Below are positions 1-10,846 of a stretch of DNA of 64,000 bases, piece after piece. The first letter of the stretch is position 1, and every line of letters starts with the position of its first letter. This DNA is from Hyposmocoma kahamanoa (lineage: Eukaryota > Arthropoda > Insecta > Lepidoptera > Cosmopterigidae): assembly GCF_003589595.1 (NCBI RefSeq), contig NW_020654748.1, positions 5,404,535-5,468,534 on the forward strand. The letters are read 5' to 3'. A program made the position numbers and the translations under genes. The notes beneath the pieces were generated by a model. The model did not search any database. It had not been told where the DNA came from and saw only the letters and a program-made list of their open reading frames with translations.

Positions 1-224
1 TCTCAAATTCTACTTTCGTGCTTTTTCTGGCGAACCCAACATTCACCACAATACTTGAAATGTTGGAACCAGCACTCCTCTATGCTCAGCTAGTCATGCC
101 TTTTCAGACTTTCCGGCTGCTCATGAAGGCATTCCCTTGATTTTCAATATCACTTTCATATCTTCCATCACATTCAAACATAGAATCCATATACATAACT
201 TGTTCCACTTTCTTTTCCTCTTTC

Positions 225-930
225 ATTATCGTACGGATCTTTTCTCAGGCGAGGTTTTAGGCCTTAGGCCGCCACGCCGGCCCATTGCGGGTTGGGGACT
301 TCACACGTTTTCCGAGGGATGTGAACCTTCGACGTGCAAGTTCCATACCGTTTTCCTTCGCCGAAATGCTCATGGTAAATTTGAAATTAAATTTTGCACA
401 TAAATTCCGAAAAACTCAGATGTGCGAGTCTGGATTCGAACCACGGCTTCTGTTTGAGAGTCGGTAGGTCAAACCATTAGAGCGCATTCCCATTATGTGT
501 GTCATAACGTTTTATTAATTGTTGGACGACTGTCGCGTCTAGCTTGTTCGCAAGTCACGAGTAACTGTCGTGGACGTTTATTTTATCGTCGAACGACTGT
601 GGTGTCTAACTGTTCCCACTAGATCGTGACGACTATTCAGCCGCCTTGTCATTTGTACAAGAGAATCGTTTAAAGTTGGGATTACCTGTCGACACATTTT
701 TATCGTGATGTCTTACTTACCGTCAGACGACCTCGTTCTAGCTCTTCTCATTGTCACGACAGTCTGTCGTCGTAACGACAAAAAAGTCGTGAACGACATT
801 TAATCGTGTTGTAGTATATGTGAACAACTTCATTTAAATATACGAGCCACGACACTTTAAACTGCACGACTATCTAACGTCACGATATAATGGGAACGCG
901 CCCTTAAGCTACCACGGCTTCTTCTTTCGT
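225..930 (-). repeat. tRNA-derived SINE, split by a MITE
   Basis: On the minus strand this reads as the lepidopteran SINE seen again at 24515 and 51209: a tRNA-like head (CCGTGGTAG..TAATGG, then GGTTCGAATCCAGA near 430-445), a middle with AATTCCGAGAAACTC, and a body containing CCCAACCCGCAATGGG. The head is interrupted after 479 and resumes at 904, where AGCTACCACGGCTTC completes it. It is non-coding and relies on LINE machinery to move. The short open frames across it are not genes. Confidence 0.75.
480..903. mobile_element. Harbinger-like MITE inserted in the SINE
   Basis: The element is 424 bp long. Its ends are inverted: GAGCGCATTCCCATTAT at the left, and the right end reads GGGCGCGTTCCCATTAT on the other strand. 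It is flanked by TTA at 477-479 and TTA at 904-906. Removing it restores an intact SINE (compare ACCATTAAACTACCACGG near 51430). A TTA duplication with G-rich inverted ends fits PIF/Harbinger. There is no ORF. Internally it is rich in GTCGTGACGAC-like words. Confidence 0.75.
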
Positions 931-2199
931 TCAATTAGCATATGTACAATCCATCCTCATCATAATTGCACTATGTATGTTTTAATTTTTTTTGTATCGT
1001 GTATACTTTTGTAGCTGTATTGTCACGTGTTGTAACATAGTTTGCGTAGCCGTACTTAGCCGTCTTATGACCCGTTTAATTAGCAAGCCAATATTGCCGT
1101 TCATCACGATAATAAATTCTGCTTCCCTTTAAACGACTTGTTAAAATTAATTACCCGTGCTAATAATAGTACGGAACTACGTGTCAACGTCCAACGTAAA
1201 ATGATCTCTGACAATTTATCCCTTACAAGACAAATGGGCGTCATTTATAAATTGACGAAAATTAATAATTCACATCATAGAATATGACATTTTGATTAGA
1301 ACTGAGCAAATAACTTTTGTCATCAAAATTTAAGTTACTTTTGCGTGATTTTTCACGATGGAGACAAAAGGGAAGCATTGTCTTGTAAAGTTTATATACA
1401 AAATCAAAATTATATTGTTATCGTAGATATAGTGTAAAAGAGCTGGTGTCCGCAAATCGACGTCTAGGTGCCTATGTTGTATGTAAGTGATATTATTACG
1501 TCTCATAAAGTTACTTATTTTATACTTGTGTAATCGGATTTTTTAAGGCTAGCCTTTTCCCACCTTTTTTACACGCGAAATTTTTTCAAACATACAAACA
1601 CACATCGTTGTTCTTGAACATTTCATCAATAGAAAGGTATCTTACAGACATCCCCAATTTGTTTTTATTTTGATTTTGTTGTTTTATTTTGAAGTCTCCG
1701 TCAACTCAGTTTTCTTAACGTATCGATAGCATACACTATGTTATCGCGACACAGAACTTGGCCACACTGACCGCGTCACGTAGTAGCCGCGATGCTGAAC
1801 TGTTCATGAGATATGTTTGACATCGTGTTGAAAGGATTTGATAATCGGCCAAATGCATAGATATAGGAAAAAAGGGGAGATATCTAACGACGCTATGTAA
1901 GATCGGGTACCGATGTCGCCACTTTTTAGCTTGTGTGCAATTCAAACTTTACGGTCTATTATCTACTACCATGACTTAAAGATTTTGATTGGGTGGGGTT
2001 TAAAATGTGAAAACGACGTAATACAATTTTAAAATTTAACAAAATTAAAATTACAGTCACTTGAGCAAGTGTTATATTACAATATTTCAGTATTTTTTTT
2101 CATTCTGGTTCAGCCATTCACCATCAGGTGGCGTTTTAGGAAAAGTGCTACTAGTATATAATAGCTAACTATTACACGTTAGATAGCGCTGAAACTCAT
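931..2199. other. Intergenic, no gene recognised
   Basis: AT-rich sequence. The only open frames are short and look random. No splice-site-bounded coding segment, known repeat or RNA gene was recognised. Confidence 0.5.
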
Positions 2200-2650
2200 T
2201 TTCCGTTACGCTAAGAACTCACGGAGCGGTTTTCACCCGCGTCTGCCGCGGGACCACGGCATCTGTAGAATGTAATAGTTAAGTATGTAAAATTAGTAGC
2301 ACATTTCACGGCGCGTTTTACGCCTGTAGTGGTGACGGTTTCTCGCGGTTGCCGCGGCGGGGTACTAGTAGAACCGCGCAGGACGCGATCACCTGCGCGC
2401 TTGGCGGCCGTCGTCGCCCGCGCACTTGGGCGGTCAGTTCAGGCGCAATGTGGTGCAGGCGCACGCGGGGTTAGTTTTCTGTTAACTGCGGGACTTGCGA
2501 TTAACTCCCACTAACTTCGCGGTCCGTTCCGCAATCGCAACGGTTTCGTGCCCGCAATCGTGGCGGCTACGTGCCCGCACAAACTTGCAGGGTCGGAGTA
2601 TTGAAATAAAACCGCTGTCCAGCAGCACCGGCGGGCGCAGATGGAAACCG
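2200..2650. other. GC-rich island without a supported gene
   Basis: This stretch is far richer in G+C and CpG than its surroundings. It holds repeated words such as GTGCCCGC, CGCGGGAC and CGCAATCG. Open frames of about 60 codons exist on both strands, but they are offset from one another and carry no recognisable domain. It may be a decayed transposon section or a CpG-rich regulatory stretch. I cannot decide between them. Confidence 0.35.
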
Positions 2651-3947
2651 CTCCACGAATTGTTAACCATATTAACCTTAAACTGACTCTACTCAACGAG
2701 GGATGTGGTCCTACCTAATCGATAGTTAGAAACCATGTGGCTGTTTTTAATATTAAAAAAATATTCCACTTTTCATACTATACCTACACTGGTACTGGTG
2801 TATTATTAAATTAATATATTTATATCAATTATTATTATTTTCTTAATGGCGGCCACTAGCCTTGGGCCAATGTCGGTTTTATAAGAATACTATAAAAAAT
2901 ATGGCGATTGTCGCCAGTGTCAGTTTTCCATTACACGTTACCACGGGTTGGTGAGGTTGTCACTGTCAATTGTAAACTCGAACCGGCAACGAATTTAATA
3001 AATTAAATTATGTTGTTGTTTTATGAAGGATTTATGTAATTTTCTATAATTGTTTCTAATTTATTTTGCATGCACATGCAAAATAAAGCCGATTTTATTT
3101 TATTAATTTTTGAAATGCATTTGCTATGGAAATTTAAACAAAGTCAGAATTAGTAATAAGAAAACCAATCTTTCGATTTTCCTGCAGCTTCAATCCAACC
3201 TTCTTTTATTTTGAACTCATTGGAAAAACTTTAATATTAAAAATACTCTACGTTTAATCTACGAGTATAATGGAACTTAAATATCTAAATCAATAATACA
3301 CATACATTTTTCTTCAAGCAACAGCGACATACAAATTGACATGAAATTGAAACGGTTTTCCGAAATATGAGTTCTGTTAAAGTTACTGGAAATAAAATGT
3401 TTAGTGATAATAATAATAAAATAAAAGAAATCAATTTAACGTGAATGCTTTTCGCTTCGATATTTTAGGGACATTAATTACAAAAATCATAGTAAGAAAT
3501 TCAAACATTTCAGTAAAAATTTATTGTCGATAAACATCAGTCATCGTAAATGAACACTACATCACTATATTTGAGTCTAGAAATTTCTATGGAGACAAAA
3601 AGAAAAAATAGAATAATAATAGAAATAGTAACTAAAAATGCAAATAGCCGGTGGAATGTTATCTCACTGGTTTTAAAATTTTTGTTCAAATTCTTGTATG
3701 TACAACGATCGCCATGTCACTGGGGCGATGTTTGTAGGCGTGTCACCTCGATGTGATCATTTTGATAATATCGAGACGACACAAACCACGCCCCCATACC
3801 AAATCTCCCCTTTTTTCCTATATAGATGCGCCAGACATACAGGCATTACGATTCGTAAGTAATTGTGGGGTAGCTGCTTTCATGCACCCTAAATTCATTA
3901 CTGGGAGATGATTACTAGAGACTAAAGTTATTGCTTTAATTATTTAT
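2651..3947. other. Intergenic, no gene recognised
   Basis: AT-rich sequence with microsatellite-like AATAAT runs. Nothing coding was recognised. Confidence 0.5.
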
Positions 3948-4062
3948 ACAAAGATCGAATTCCTTCGATCCGGCCGTGTTCGAACCGACGTCTTCTAGCA
4001 TACCGTGCCAGACGCTATACCAACTAAGCAACGGAATGAACTAGCGGACCTCACGAGTTTTT
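3948..4062 (-). repeat. tRNA-derived SINE, second family
   Basis: On the minus strand it reads TTGCTTAGTTGGTATAGCGT, then CTGGCACGGTATGCTAGAAG, then ACGTCGGTTCGAACACGG: Pol III A-box-like and B-box-like words in tRNA spacing. Related copies lie at 9655, 39440, 61505 and 62850. All share GATC-rich sequence after the head. It is a SINE rather than a tRNA gene, because it has no clean acceptor stem. Confidence 0.65.
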
Positions 4063-4555
4063 CTGTGTTTGTTATCGTGTCTTTGTATTTGATTTTTTCA
4101 ACGACTTTTTAGCCGTAGCTCCATCTATGAGAAAATATTTCGTCACCCAGTTAGATACCTTTACCTGCTCTGGCTAGGTATGTCGCTATTCATTGTATTT
4201 AAATTTTATTGAATTGATATTAAATTAGTTTTTATGGGAACTAGTACTAGTTTGGTATAATTATTAATACAAGATCGATGCTTTAATTTGAAAATTTACG
4301 ACGCGCTTTTCGGTGAAGGAAAACATCGTGACATCAAACAAGGTTTCCCAATGTATTCCCAAGATTTTTTGGCTCACCGCTAGATAAAAGCTAGATAAAA
4401 AAATTTCAACGCGTATCACCACAAAAAATAATTGAAAACACGTATTTTTTATATTAATTTAACAGAACAAAACACAAGGAAATTAAAATATATTTGCAAT
4501 GTAGTTTATATTACAGATAATTCGAGTTATTTTTTTCAAATGCGGTACAGTACCA
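4063..4555. other. Intergenic, no gene recognised
   Basis: AT-rich. No coding or RNA signal was recognised. Confidence 0.5.
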
Positions 4556-4706
4556 CCTGGACAGCATCCCACCCCCAATTAGTTCCGAGGCCCCTACCCT
4601 TAGCCCCCCTAGGCCCCCCTTTGGGAAACTATGGCCTAAGACCTCGCTTGATAGGAGACCTGTGCCCAGTAGTGGGACGTATAGGTGGGTTGATGATGAT
4701 GATAAG
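4556..4706 (+). repeat. SINE 3' portion with GAT tail
   Basis: It contains the body of the first SINE family (GGAGACCTGTGCCCAGTAG, then TGGGACGTATA) and ends in GGGTTGATGATGATGATAA. The tRNA-like head is missing. The open frame that covers it is not a gene. Confidence 0.7.
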
Positions 4707-5819
4707 AGTTGTTGCGAAGTCTCGCGACGTTTCAGGATGTAAGCGACGTCTGGACGCTAATCCGGTCTACACTTTTATTTCTACAGACGTTGGTCATATC
4801 GCATCGTCGCCTTTGTATGTCTGCAGCTTTATGTCATAGATCATCTTAAAGGGTTATAGGTTCTGTTTAATTTGATCGCCTACCGTTTATATCTGTCCTT
4901 TAATGTCGTAGTAGTAAACAGTAATTAACAAATATTTACTTAATTACTTTGTCTTGGTCACTTATCGACACTGAGCTCAAAGTCCAAATCTTGTTTACTC
5001 TATCCTTTTGACATTTTGGCGTATTTTCACTTTTTAAGAGCATATTATACTTTGGATATTCATACCGAGAAACCTAAATCCGTAAAACATGTTGATAAAA
5101 AAAAGTATACTGTGCATAAAAATAAATGTAAGTTAAAAAAAGCACAAGTAGAAGAAATGTGAAGATTGCAAAAATAATTCTGTCCTGATTAATCGGAGAT
5201 ACCACTAAAAGTATAATAGGGTGTTGTGATTTAAAAAAAAAATACTTCAAATCAGCTCGTATGAACATGCTGAAGATAATAAATCTAAATTCGTCCCTTT
5301 TTAGTAAAACGATCTAATGGCGATGGCATGGCGGCATTAAGGTTGTCATCAATGTTGTCTATTTCTGATTGCTAATAGAAATCGAATTTTTTTATTACAA
5401 TATTCTAATCATGACACAACATCTTATATCCGGACTGTACAATATAACTTTTTTTTGTGTTTATATCAGACTAATTATAACATGTACATAATACGTACAT
5501 AGTTACTTCTATATGAAACAATCGGCCAGACTGTTCGTGCGTCAATCGGTTTTCAACAAATAACTTGATAACGTCGTAACCCCTGTTATCTGCGTATTCC
5601 GGAATGTCTGCGAACTAGAACCTCTTAGGTAACTCATGTTTCTTGCAACTCGTAAGGGTTAATTTATAGCAACAGTTTTGTTTTTTAATTAGAATTAGAT
5701 TCGAGTTTGCTGAGATCGCATGAGTTGGAAAGCATTAAAGATGTGAACGAACCTTGCCGACCTTTATACAGCTGAAAGAAATACATTTGAAATTTCATAA
5801 TGTGACTTGATTCATGACA
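4707..5819. other. Intergenic, no gene recognised
   Basis: AT-rich. Nothing was recognised, apart from possible decayed upstream parts of the LINE that becomes readable near 5820. Confidence 0.45.
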
Positions 5820-6429
5820 CCCACAACCATCTCGCACAATTTGAAATATTATTTTTTGCAAATTGGATAGAAGTTCCTTAGGGAATCTTGTGGTTTTCAT
5901 CATTCCTTCAAGTGATTTTCTTCGTACATAAATAATAGATCTAAAGCTCTTGAATATAATGTATCTAGTTGGGTAACCATACCCAGCGGAGTGCCCCAAG
6001 GCTCTATGTTAAGGTCTTTACTTTTTAATATATATTTTAATGGCATTGGTAATTGTTAAAGCTATTTTAATTTGCTTAGCTTTGCTGATGATAAGATGCC
6101 AAAAAATTTATGCCAAAACCACTTTACTGACGATCTAATTTTCTGAAATCTAACCTATGGCGATTAGATGACTACTGGCCGTACAATAACCAAAGACTAA
6201 CCCCTCCAAATATTTTTCAATGGCTTTTTCATGTAAGTTCAAAACTGTATGTACCTCCTCATCTTACAAAATTTGGGTGTAATCCATGATCCATGAATCC
6301 AAGAGACAGTCTCAAAGGCTACTAAATCGCTTGGAGCCATAATGCGTTACTTAGTCAGTTTCTGAAGGCCAAGAAACTTTCCAAATACTATGTTGTGCGT
6401 ATGCTCTTAGTATATTGGAAAATGCCTAC
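5820..6429 (+). pseudogene. LINE reverse-transcriptase pseudogene
   Basis: Translating the plus strand in shifting frames gives non-LTR reverse-transcriptase landmarks in the right order: a GNLVVF-like stretch near 5870, the strong GVPQGSM motif near 5980, then LLFNIYFNGI, FADD (the catalytic pair) near 6085, LGVIHDP near 6270, KSLGAIMR near 6330 and RRPRNF near 6370. Stops and frameshifts separate them, so it is dead. The reading ends exactly where the copia LTR begins at 6430, which implies that the copia element landed in it. It is Jockey/CR1-like, but the clade cannot be fixed by eye. Confidence 0.7.
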
Positions 6430-6610
6430 TGTTGGAATTTAAATAAAAGTAGTTTAGTTTATAAATAGACAATAGTGTAATAAGAAAAATAATATCCTTC
6501 TGTCATTCTTACATAGCTACATAATGTACATCTTTACTTAGAATTATATTTAAATCTATTATTAAAACTCCACTTTCATTCAAGTAATCCTAAATCTTCC
6601 CTAAATTACA
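6430..6610 (+). repeat. 5' LTR of a Ty1/copia element
   Basis: It begins TGTTGGAATTTAAATAAAAG and ends AAATTACA directly before a copia-type primer-binding site. The TGTTGGAAT start and TTACA end match the form of copia-family LTRs. It is 181 bp long. No matching 3' LTR was seen in the window, so the element is truncated or its other end is unrecognisable. Confidence 0.7.
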
Positions 6611-6612
6611 AC

Positions 6613-6630
6613 TGGTTATGGGCCCAGGCC
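6613..6630 (+). other. Copia primer-binding site (initiator-Met tRNA)
   Basis: TGGTTATGGGCCCAGG follows the LTR by two bases. Copia-type elements prime reverse transcription with an internal half of initiator methionine tRNA, and their site has this GGTTATGGGCCCAG core. Confidence 0.7.
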
Positions 6631-6744
6631 AATATTTAGGATTACTGGAAATAAAAATAAAACCGTGACTTCAATAAAATAAAACGTTGTGAGCGACGGT
6701 TGTGAGCAATGGTATTATGTTGTGAGCAACGGATGAAAAACAAA

Positions 6745-8015
6745 ATGGAGGTTTCATTGTCAACCAGTTCAAAATTCAGCGGCGAAAATTGGCCGTTATG
6801 GAAATTTGAAAGTCAAGTATTATTAAAAGATCGAGGATTATTTAATATTGTTTCGGGGACAAGGAAAAGAAGTAAAGACGACAGTGAAAAAGAACGTGAT
6901 GAGTGGGATCTGTTGGTTGCCTAAGCTAGGCCCAAGAGCTTATTGTCACGCGAATGCAATAAAGGCCGCTCGCCCACATCCAGTGATGTAAGACGTCGGC
7001 GGAGATGTGGACGAAGTTAAAGCTAGTATATGACAAAGAGTCTGTCGTAAGCGTCCATCTACTTCAACAGAAGTTTTTTTCTCTTGCTTTTGGCATTGAC
7101 TCTGTCTCCACATTTATGTCAAAAATTGAAGACATTCGTGTAAGACTGAAACAAGTTGGTCATCCTATTGATGAAAATGGTTATCACCAAAATACGATGA
7201 TGTCTTTACCTGAGAGGTTTAAACATTTTCGTTCAGCATGGGAGTCTGCCCCATTTGAAAGACAGACACTTGAAGAGCTGATTCCACGTTTGCTATTGGA
7301 AGAAGAACGAGCTGACGCTGGAGACAATGTAGCAGTTGCTCTTATGGCGCAGCGCAAAAGCAATGGAAGCCAAGTGCCAGTAAAATGTGTAGTGTGCGGC
7401 AAAACGGGCCACTCTAAAAAGGACTGCTACAAAACTAAACAGTGCAGTTTTTGTAATAAGATGGGTCATCCGACTAAAATTTGCTTCCTCAGAAAAAATA
7501 AAATAAAGAATAAGAGCAATGATGATCAACAAGCTTTAATTGTTTCTGATAATAATAGTTCGTACGACATATGGTATATAGACAGTGGTTGCACCCAACA
7601 TATGTGCAGAAACCAAGAAAACATGTCGGAGTATAAGGATTTCGATTATGAACATATTGTGCAGCTTGGAGATGGAACATGTATAAAAGCCCTTGGCGTA
7701 GGGAGCATCCGATTGCAGGCTTATAATGGCTCTGATTGGCAAGTCGTTAATTTAAAATCGGTTTTGTATGTTCCAGACCTAAAAGTTAATCTCTTTTCTG
7801 CAATGAGTGCGCTAGATAAAAGCTTATAAATGTTATTTGATAGAAATTGTTGTAAACTCTATAAACACAATGAGGTTATAGTTGTTGCAAAGCTCGATGG
7901 CCAACTGTTTAAGATGATGTTTAGGCATTTAAGAACCTTAGAAGATGGAAAAGTTAAGAATGGAAACCTTGACAAGTCAAGCCGACAGACTAACAATGTC
8001 AAATGTTTCTTTTAA
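6745..8015 (+). pseudogene. Ty1/copia gag-protease, broken
   Basis: The start at 6745 opens a copia-type Gag (SGENWPLWKFE near the N terminus). An in-frame stop at 6922 and a roughly 80-base stretch with a frame change and two more stops separate it from the next open part (7005-7829). That part carries two CCHC zinc knuckles (near 7388-7486) and the aspartic protease site WYIDSGCTQHM (near 7573). Another stop at 7827-7829 interrupts a continuation to 8015. Integrase, reverse transcriptase and RNase H are absent. It is a non-functional relic of a retrotransposon and not a host gene. Confidence 0.85.
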
Positions 8016-8271
8016 AGTAAAGCCGAGGAGAACAAAAATTTGTTTTCGTCTCATGTTGAACCAATAATGGTCAGATAAAAACTGGTAGCTGCACGTGTTA
8101 TTGTGTCGGCAGCTTCACTAAGTTTGGAGATGGTCAACCATGAACAGAATGTGACGACAAGTCCGGCTACTAAAGATAAATACCAAATTCGAGAATCCGA
8201 GATATTAATTTTATCTCGAAATAATTTATTGAACTACTTCCTCTATACTATACAATGAGTAAGTGATGTGA

Positions 8272-8511
8272 TTAATTCGAGTATGGGGTGCACCAAAGAA
8301 GCCTCCCTGCACGACGGATCATCCCTTTCTTGTAGGTCTGGTACTCCCTGGCCAACGGCTTACGCCGATTGGCAATTGTTTTCAACACAATGGCAATTAT
8401 AGTGTATGCTATCGATAGGATAAGAAGACGAATCCGAGTACTTACGTCTCGATACGGATCAGCATCTATTACCCCTAAATATTCGCTGACATTGTCCATA
8501 TATTCTGACAT
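8272..8511 (-). CDS. Small hypothetical ORF, membrane-like and basic
   Basis: This 79-codon minus-strand frame starts at 8511. It has an acidic N terminus (about residues 1-22), a hydrophobic stretch at about 28-45 (LLILSIAYTIIAIV) and a strongly basic tail. Inside it, GAC|GTAAGT at 8446/8445 is a perfect splice-donor match after an in-phase codon. It could therefore be a first exon of about 22 codons rather than a one-exon gene. I recognise no family. It may be chance, a relic of a mobile element, or a real exon whose partners are not visible. Confidence 0.25.
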   Translation of the reverse strand: MSEYMDNVSEYLGVIDADPYRDVSTRIRLLILSIAYTIIAIVLKTIANRRKPLAREYQTYKKGMIRRAGRLLWCTPYSN

Positions 8512-8515
8512 TACA

Positions 8516-9367
8516 CATGGTGAGTTTGATTGCCCAGACTTATTGTGTACTATATACCTGCCTACGGGGTTCTAGTAGACGTTACCCGCACCCCTCTTCG
8601 CGCGTACATAGGTTTTCTTTGTAGAGCTAGCAAGACTTGGCCAGTGTGATGAGCAATCATGATCTTGATTTTGACGTATTCAATGGTATTGTGAATGTAA
8701 TAAAGCGAAAATTCACAGCCATTTTATTGAATAATTCATACTCTTCTGACGCAGGTATTGCTCTTTATGCTAGTCCTTGTTGTGTATGTGTTTTTTGTTT
8801 GTTCATATTTAGCGCTCCTCTTTCATTTTTATGGAACTATAATCGGAATTCTTATTATATAATTGGTTGAATGTTTTTATTATTCTTATTTTTATTAATA
8901 GTAATTGTACAAACTGTCGACTAGCGCATGTCTGTGGTTGTCGACAAACTGTACAGGAATGAACTTAATAAGGTATGGCAAGAAGAACCCTAGCGTCCTT
9001 AGGTGTGTGCCTATCACCCTAAGTACCCTAACAGGCCCTAGCCCTGACCATGTAAGTGTGCTGAATAAATATATAGATAAGTACGGGATATCTGCGCCGT
9101 TAGACCTAAGGCAACAGACGGACTTGGGGAAGGAAATAAGGGTGTACTGGGATGGATATTCTCAATGCCGGTCACACAGACTCACAAGACCGATCTACTG
9201 ATGGCTAAAGGTCTCTTGGCCACAGTGAGAGGATGCTAGCAGGAGATAAATTAAACTCAACTGCTATTCAAATACTAATTTTAATAATAAATTAATTGCT
9301 ATATATATACAAATTTACATTAACCCACACTATTACAAAAAAAGTCTCTAAAATCGAAGTGTCTCGT
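8516..9367. other. Unassigned region
   Basis: It contains a 98-codon plus-strand frame (8905-9201) with no recognisable domain, and moderately GC-rich segments near 8540-8620 and 9000-9230. No repeat family recognised elsewhere in the window matches it. It may be the decayed remainder of the copia element or of another mobile element. Confidence 0.35.
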
Positions 9368-9490
9368 CGGTGTAAAATGCCGTTGAAGCATTATCTTTCA
9401 GCCTGGTTTTCGGTCGTTCGTCTTGCTGAGTAGTGCTGCTGAAGCACTTTCTTGCAGTCTATTTTTGGGTCGTTTGCCTGCTGACTGGAA
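9368..9490. repeat. Two-unit imperfect tandem repeat
   Basis: Two adjacent units of about 60 bases share the pattern GTGCTGCTGAAGCA, TTTCTTGCAG, then GGTCGTTTGCCTGCTGA, with scattered substitutions between them. It is non-coding. Confidence 0.5.
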
Positions 9491-9654
9491 TGTTCAAAGG
9501 TTGTTTGAACAGTAATGAAGGTATATATTGGTTTTTCACCTAGGAATAAATAAATATGTAGATAGACTTGAACGCGTGGTGTTCTTTTTATTAAATGTTT
9601 TGACGTGTTTTTTTCTGTTATAATGATTAATTACAAATATCGAATAATATGAAA

Positions 9655-9770
9655 ACATCCAATCCGGCTGGACTCGAACCAGCGACTTCGCCATACCGCA
9701 CCTGACGCTCTCCCAACTAAGCTACGGAACAAACTACCCGACCTTACGAATTTTACATTTGATTGTTACA
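9655..9770 (-). repeat. tRNA-derived SINE, second family
   Basis: Same family as 3948. The minus strand carries TAGCTTAGTTGGGAGAGCGT and the B-box-like GGTTCGAGTCCAGCCGG, flanked by the shared GTAAGGTCGGGTAGTTTG. Confidence 0.65.
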
Positions 9771-10164
9771 TTGTTGCAGATCTTTGTTTTTTCCATAGCG
9801 CCATTTGTGAGAAATCAATGAAAGTTTTTCTTCACTCAGCTAGGTACTTATTGGTACTTTTATTACAAAGTCATTCAACAATTGAATAAGTCCAGGGCCG
9901 AAAAAAGTAGTAGAAGCACAATATACAATAATATACTTTTACATATAACGCACGTTGAAGAAATAAGTGAAGTACCTATTGGGTTAAGGTCAGTTACGTT
10001 TAGTGACAATGTTATTCTCAACGAGCGATACATATTTTGATTACTTATTCTATTGAACTATATATCATGTATGCCTATTATTTTAAAAGTCTAATTACAC
10101 TATAGTCTATATAATCATTCGCGCGTAAAAATATATTTTGTATAGATCTATCTGACACCCTCTT
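9771..10164. other. Intergenic, upstream of the lipase gene
   Basis: AT-rich. No gene or known repeat was recognised. Confidence 0.45.
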
Positions 10165-10200
10165 TATAAAGAGTATATAAGCGAGTAAACATGTCTAGCA
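10165..10200 (+). promoter_or_regulatory. Candidate TATA promoter of the lipase gene
   Basis: GAGTATATAAGCG places a TATATAA box at about 10170. About 25-30 bases downstream lies TCTAGCAGTAG, a possible initiator. The spacing fits an insect core promoter. It lies 260-290 bases upstream of the candidate signal-peptide exon. This is inference from motif spacing alone. Confidence 0.35.
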
Positions 10201-10457
10201 GTAGCATTACGAATTCAACTCTTCAGCGCGAACGTCCCATTGTCTAACGGGTTAAAAACATCATATTACAGACTAAAACAAAATTTGATAACACATTGAC
10301 GTACACTGTTGTACAGCACACACTTATTTCCTTGTAAAGTGAGGTTTGGAATTGACTAACAGTGAGACGTGTTTTTTGATAAAAATGAACAGAACTACAA
10401 GTGCGACTTTGATGCTGCAAACCATTATGGTTTTGATGGATAAACAGAACTCTACGC

Positions 10458-10548
10458 ATGTCACCAATTTTCCAAATGGATATGGTTAGTATTTTGGTTT
10501 TAGTATTTTTTTACTGTTCACCAACTTTTGCGCTTTTGATAATTTTTG
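10458..10548 (+). CDS. Candidate first coding exon of the lipase (signal peptide)
   Basis: From ATG 10458 (alternatives at 10476 and 10482) the frame encodes a classical signal peptide: a short start, a hydrophobic core VSILVLVFFY, and a small-residue end SPTFA. Ending the exon at 10548 leaves one base, G. That is the phase required by the next exon, whose first two bases are AC, and the join gives Asp. The donor GTGTTA is weak, so another donor or another first exon is possible. A 34-codon upstream frame starts at 10385. Confidence 0.45.
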
Positions 10549-10846
10549 GTGTTACACACACGTACATATTTTTAACGTTATTTGCAAATGAAACCGGCTC
10601 ATATTTCACTGAAAACGATATGTGTCCTGTCATGCACTACTCACTCCTGAAACATTTATAAAGATACTTGGCTATTGTTCAGTAAATATTTGTCAGTAAT
10701 AGTTTATTCTTAATTTGTCATTAGTAATTATAATGCAAGTATTTTTTTCTTTTTTCCCTCTAGACTACTCATGCTATTCTTCATACTATACATTTGAAGC
10801 CATACGAAGTGCGCCTGGCAAGCGTTTTTGATTATCGGAATCTTTT

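Noticed and set aside
8905..9201. 98-codon plus-strand frame as a gene
   Set aside because: No recognisable motif, no supported splice context and no strong start context. Kept only as unassigned sequence.
10385..10489. 34-codon frame starting at 10385 as the true lipase start
   Set aside because: It has no signal peptide and no donor in a matching phase. It may act as an upstream ORF at most.
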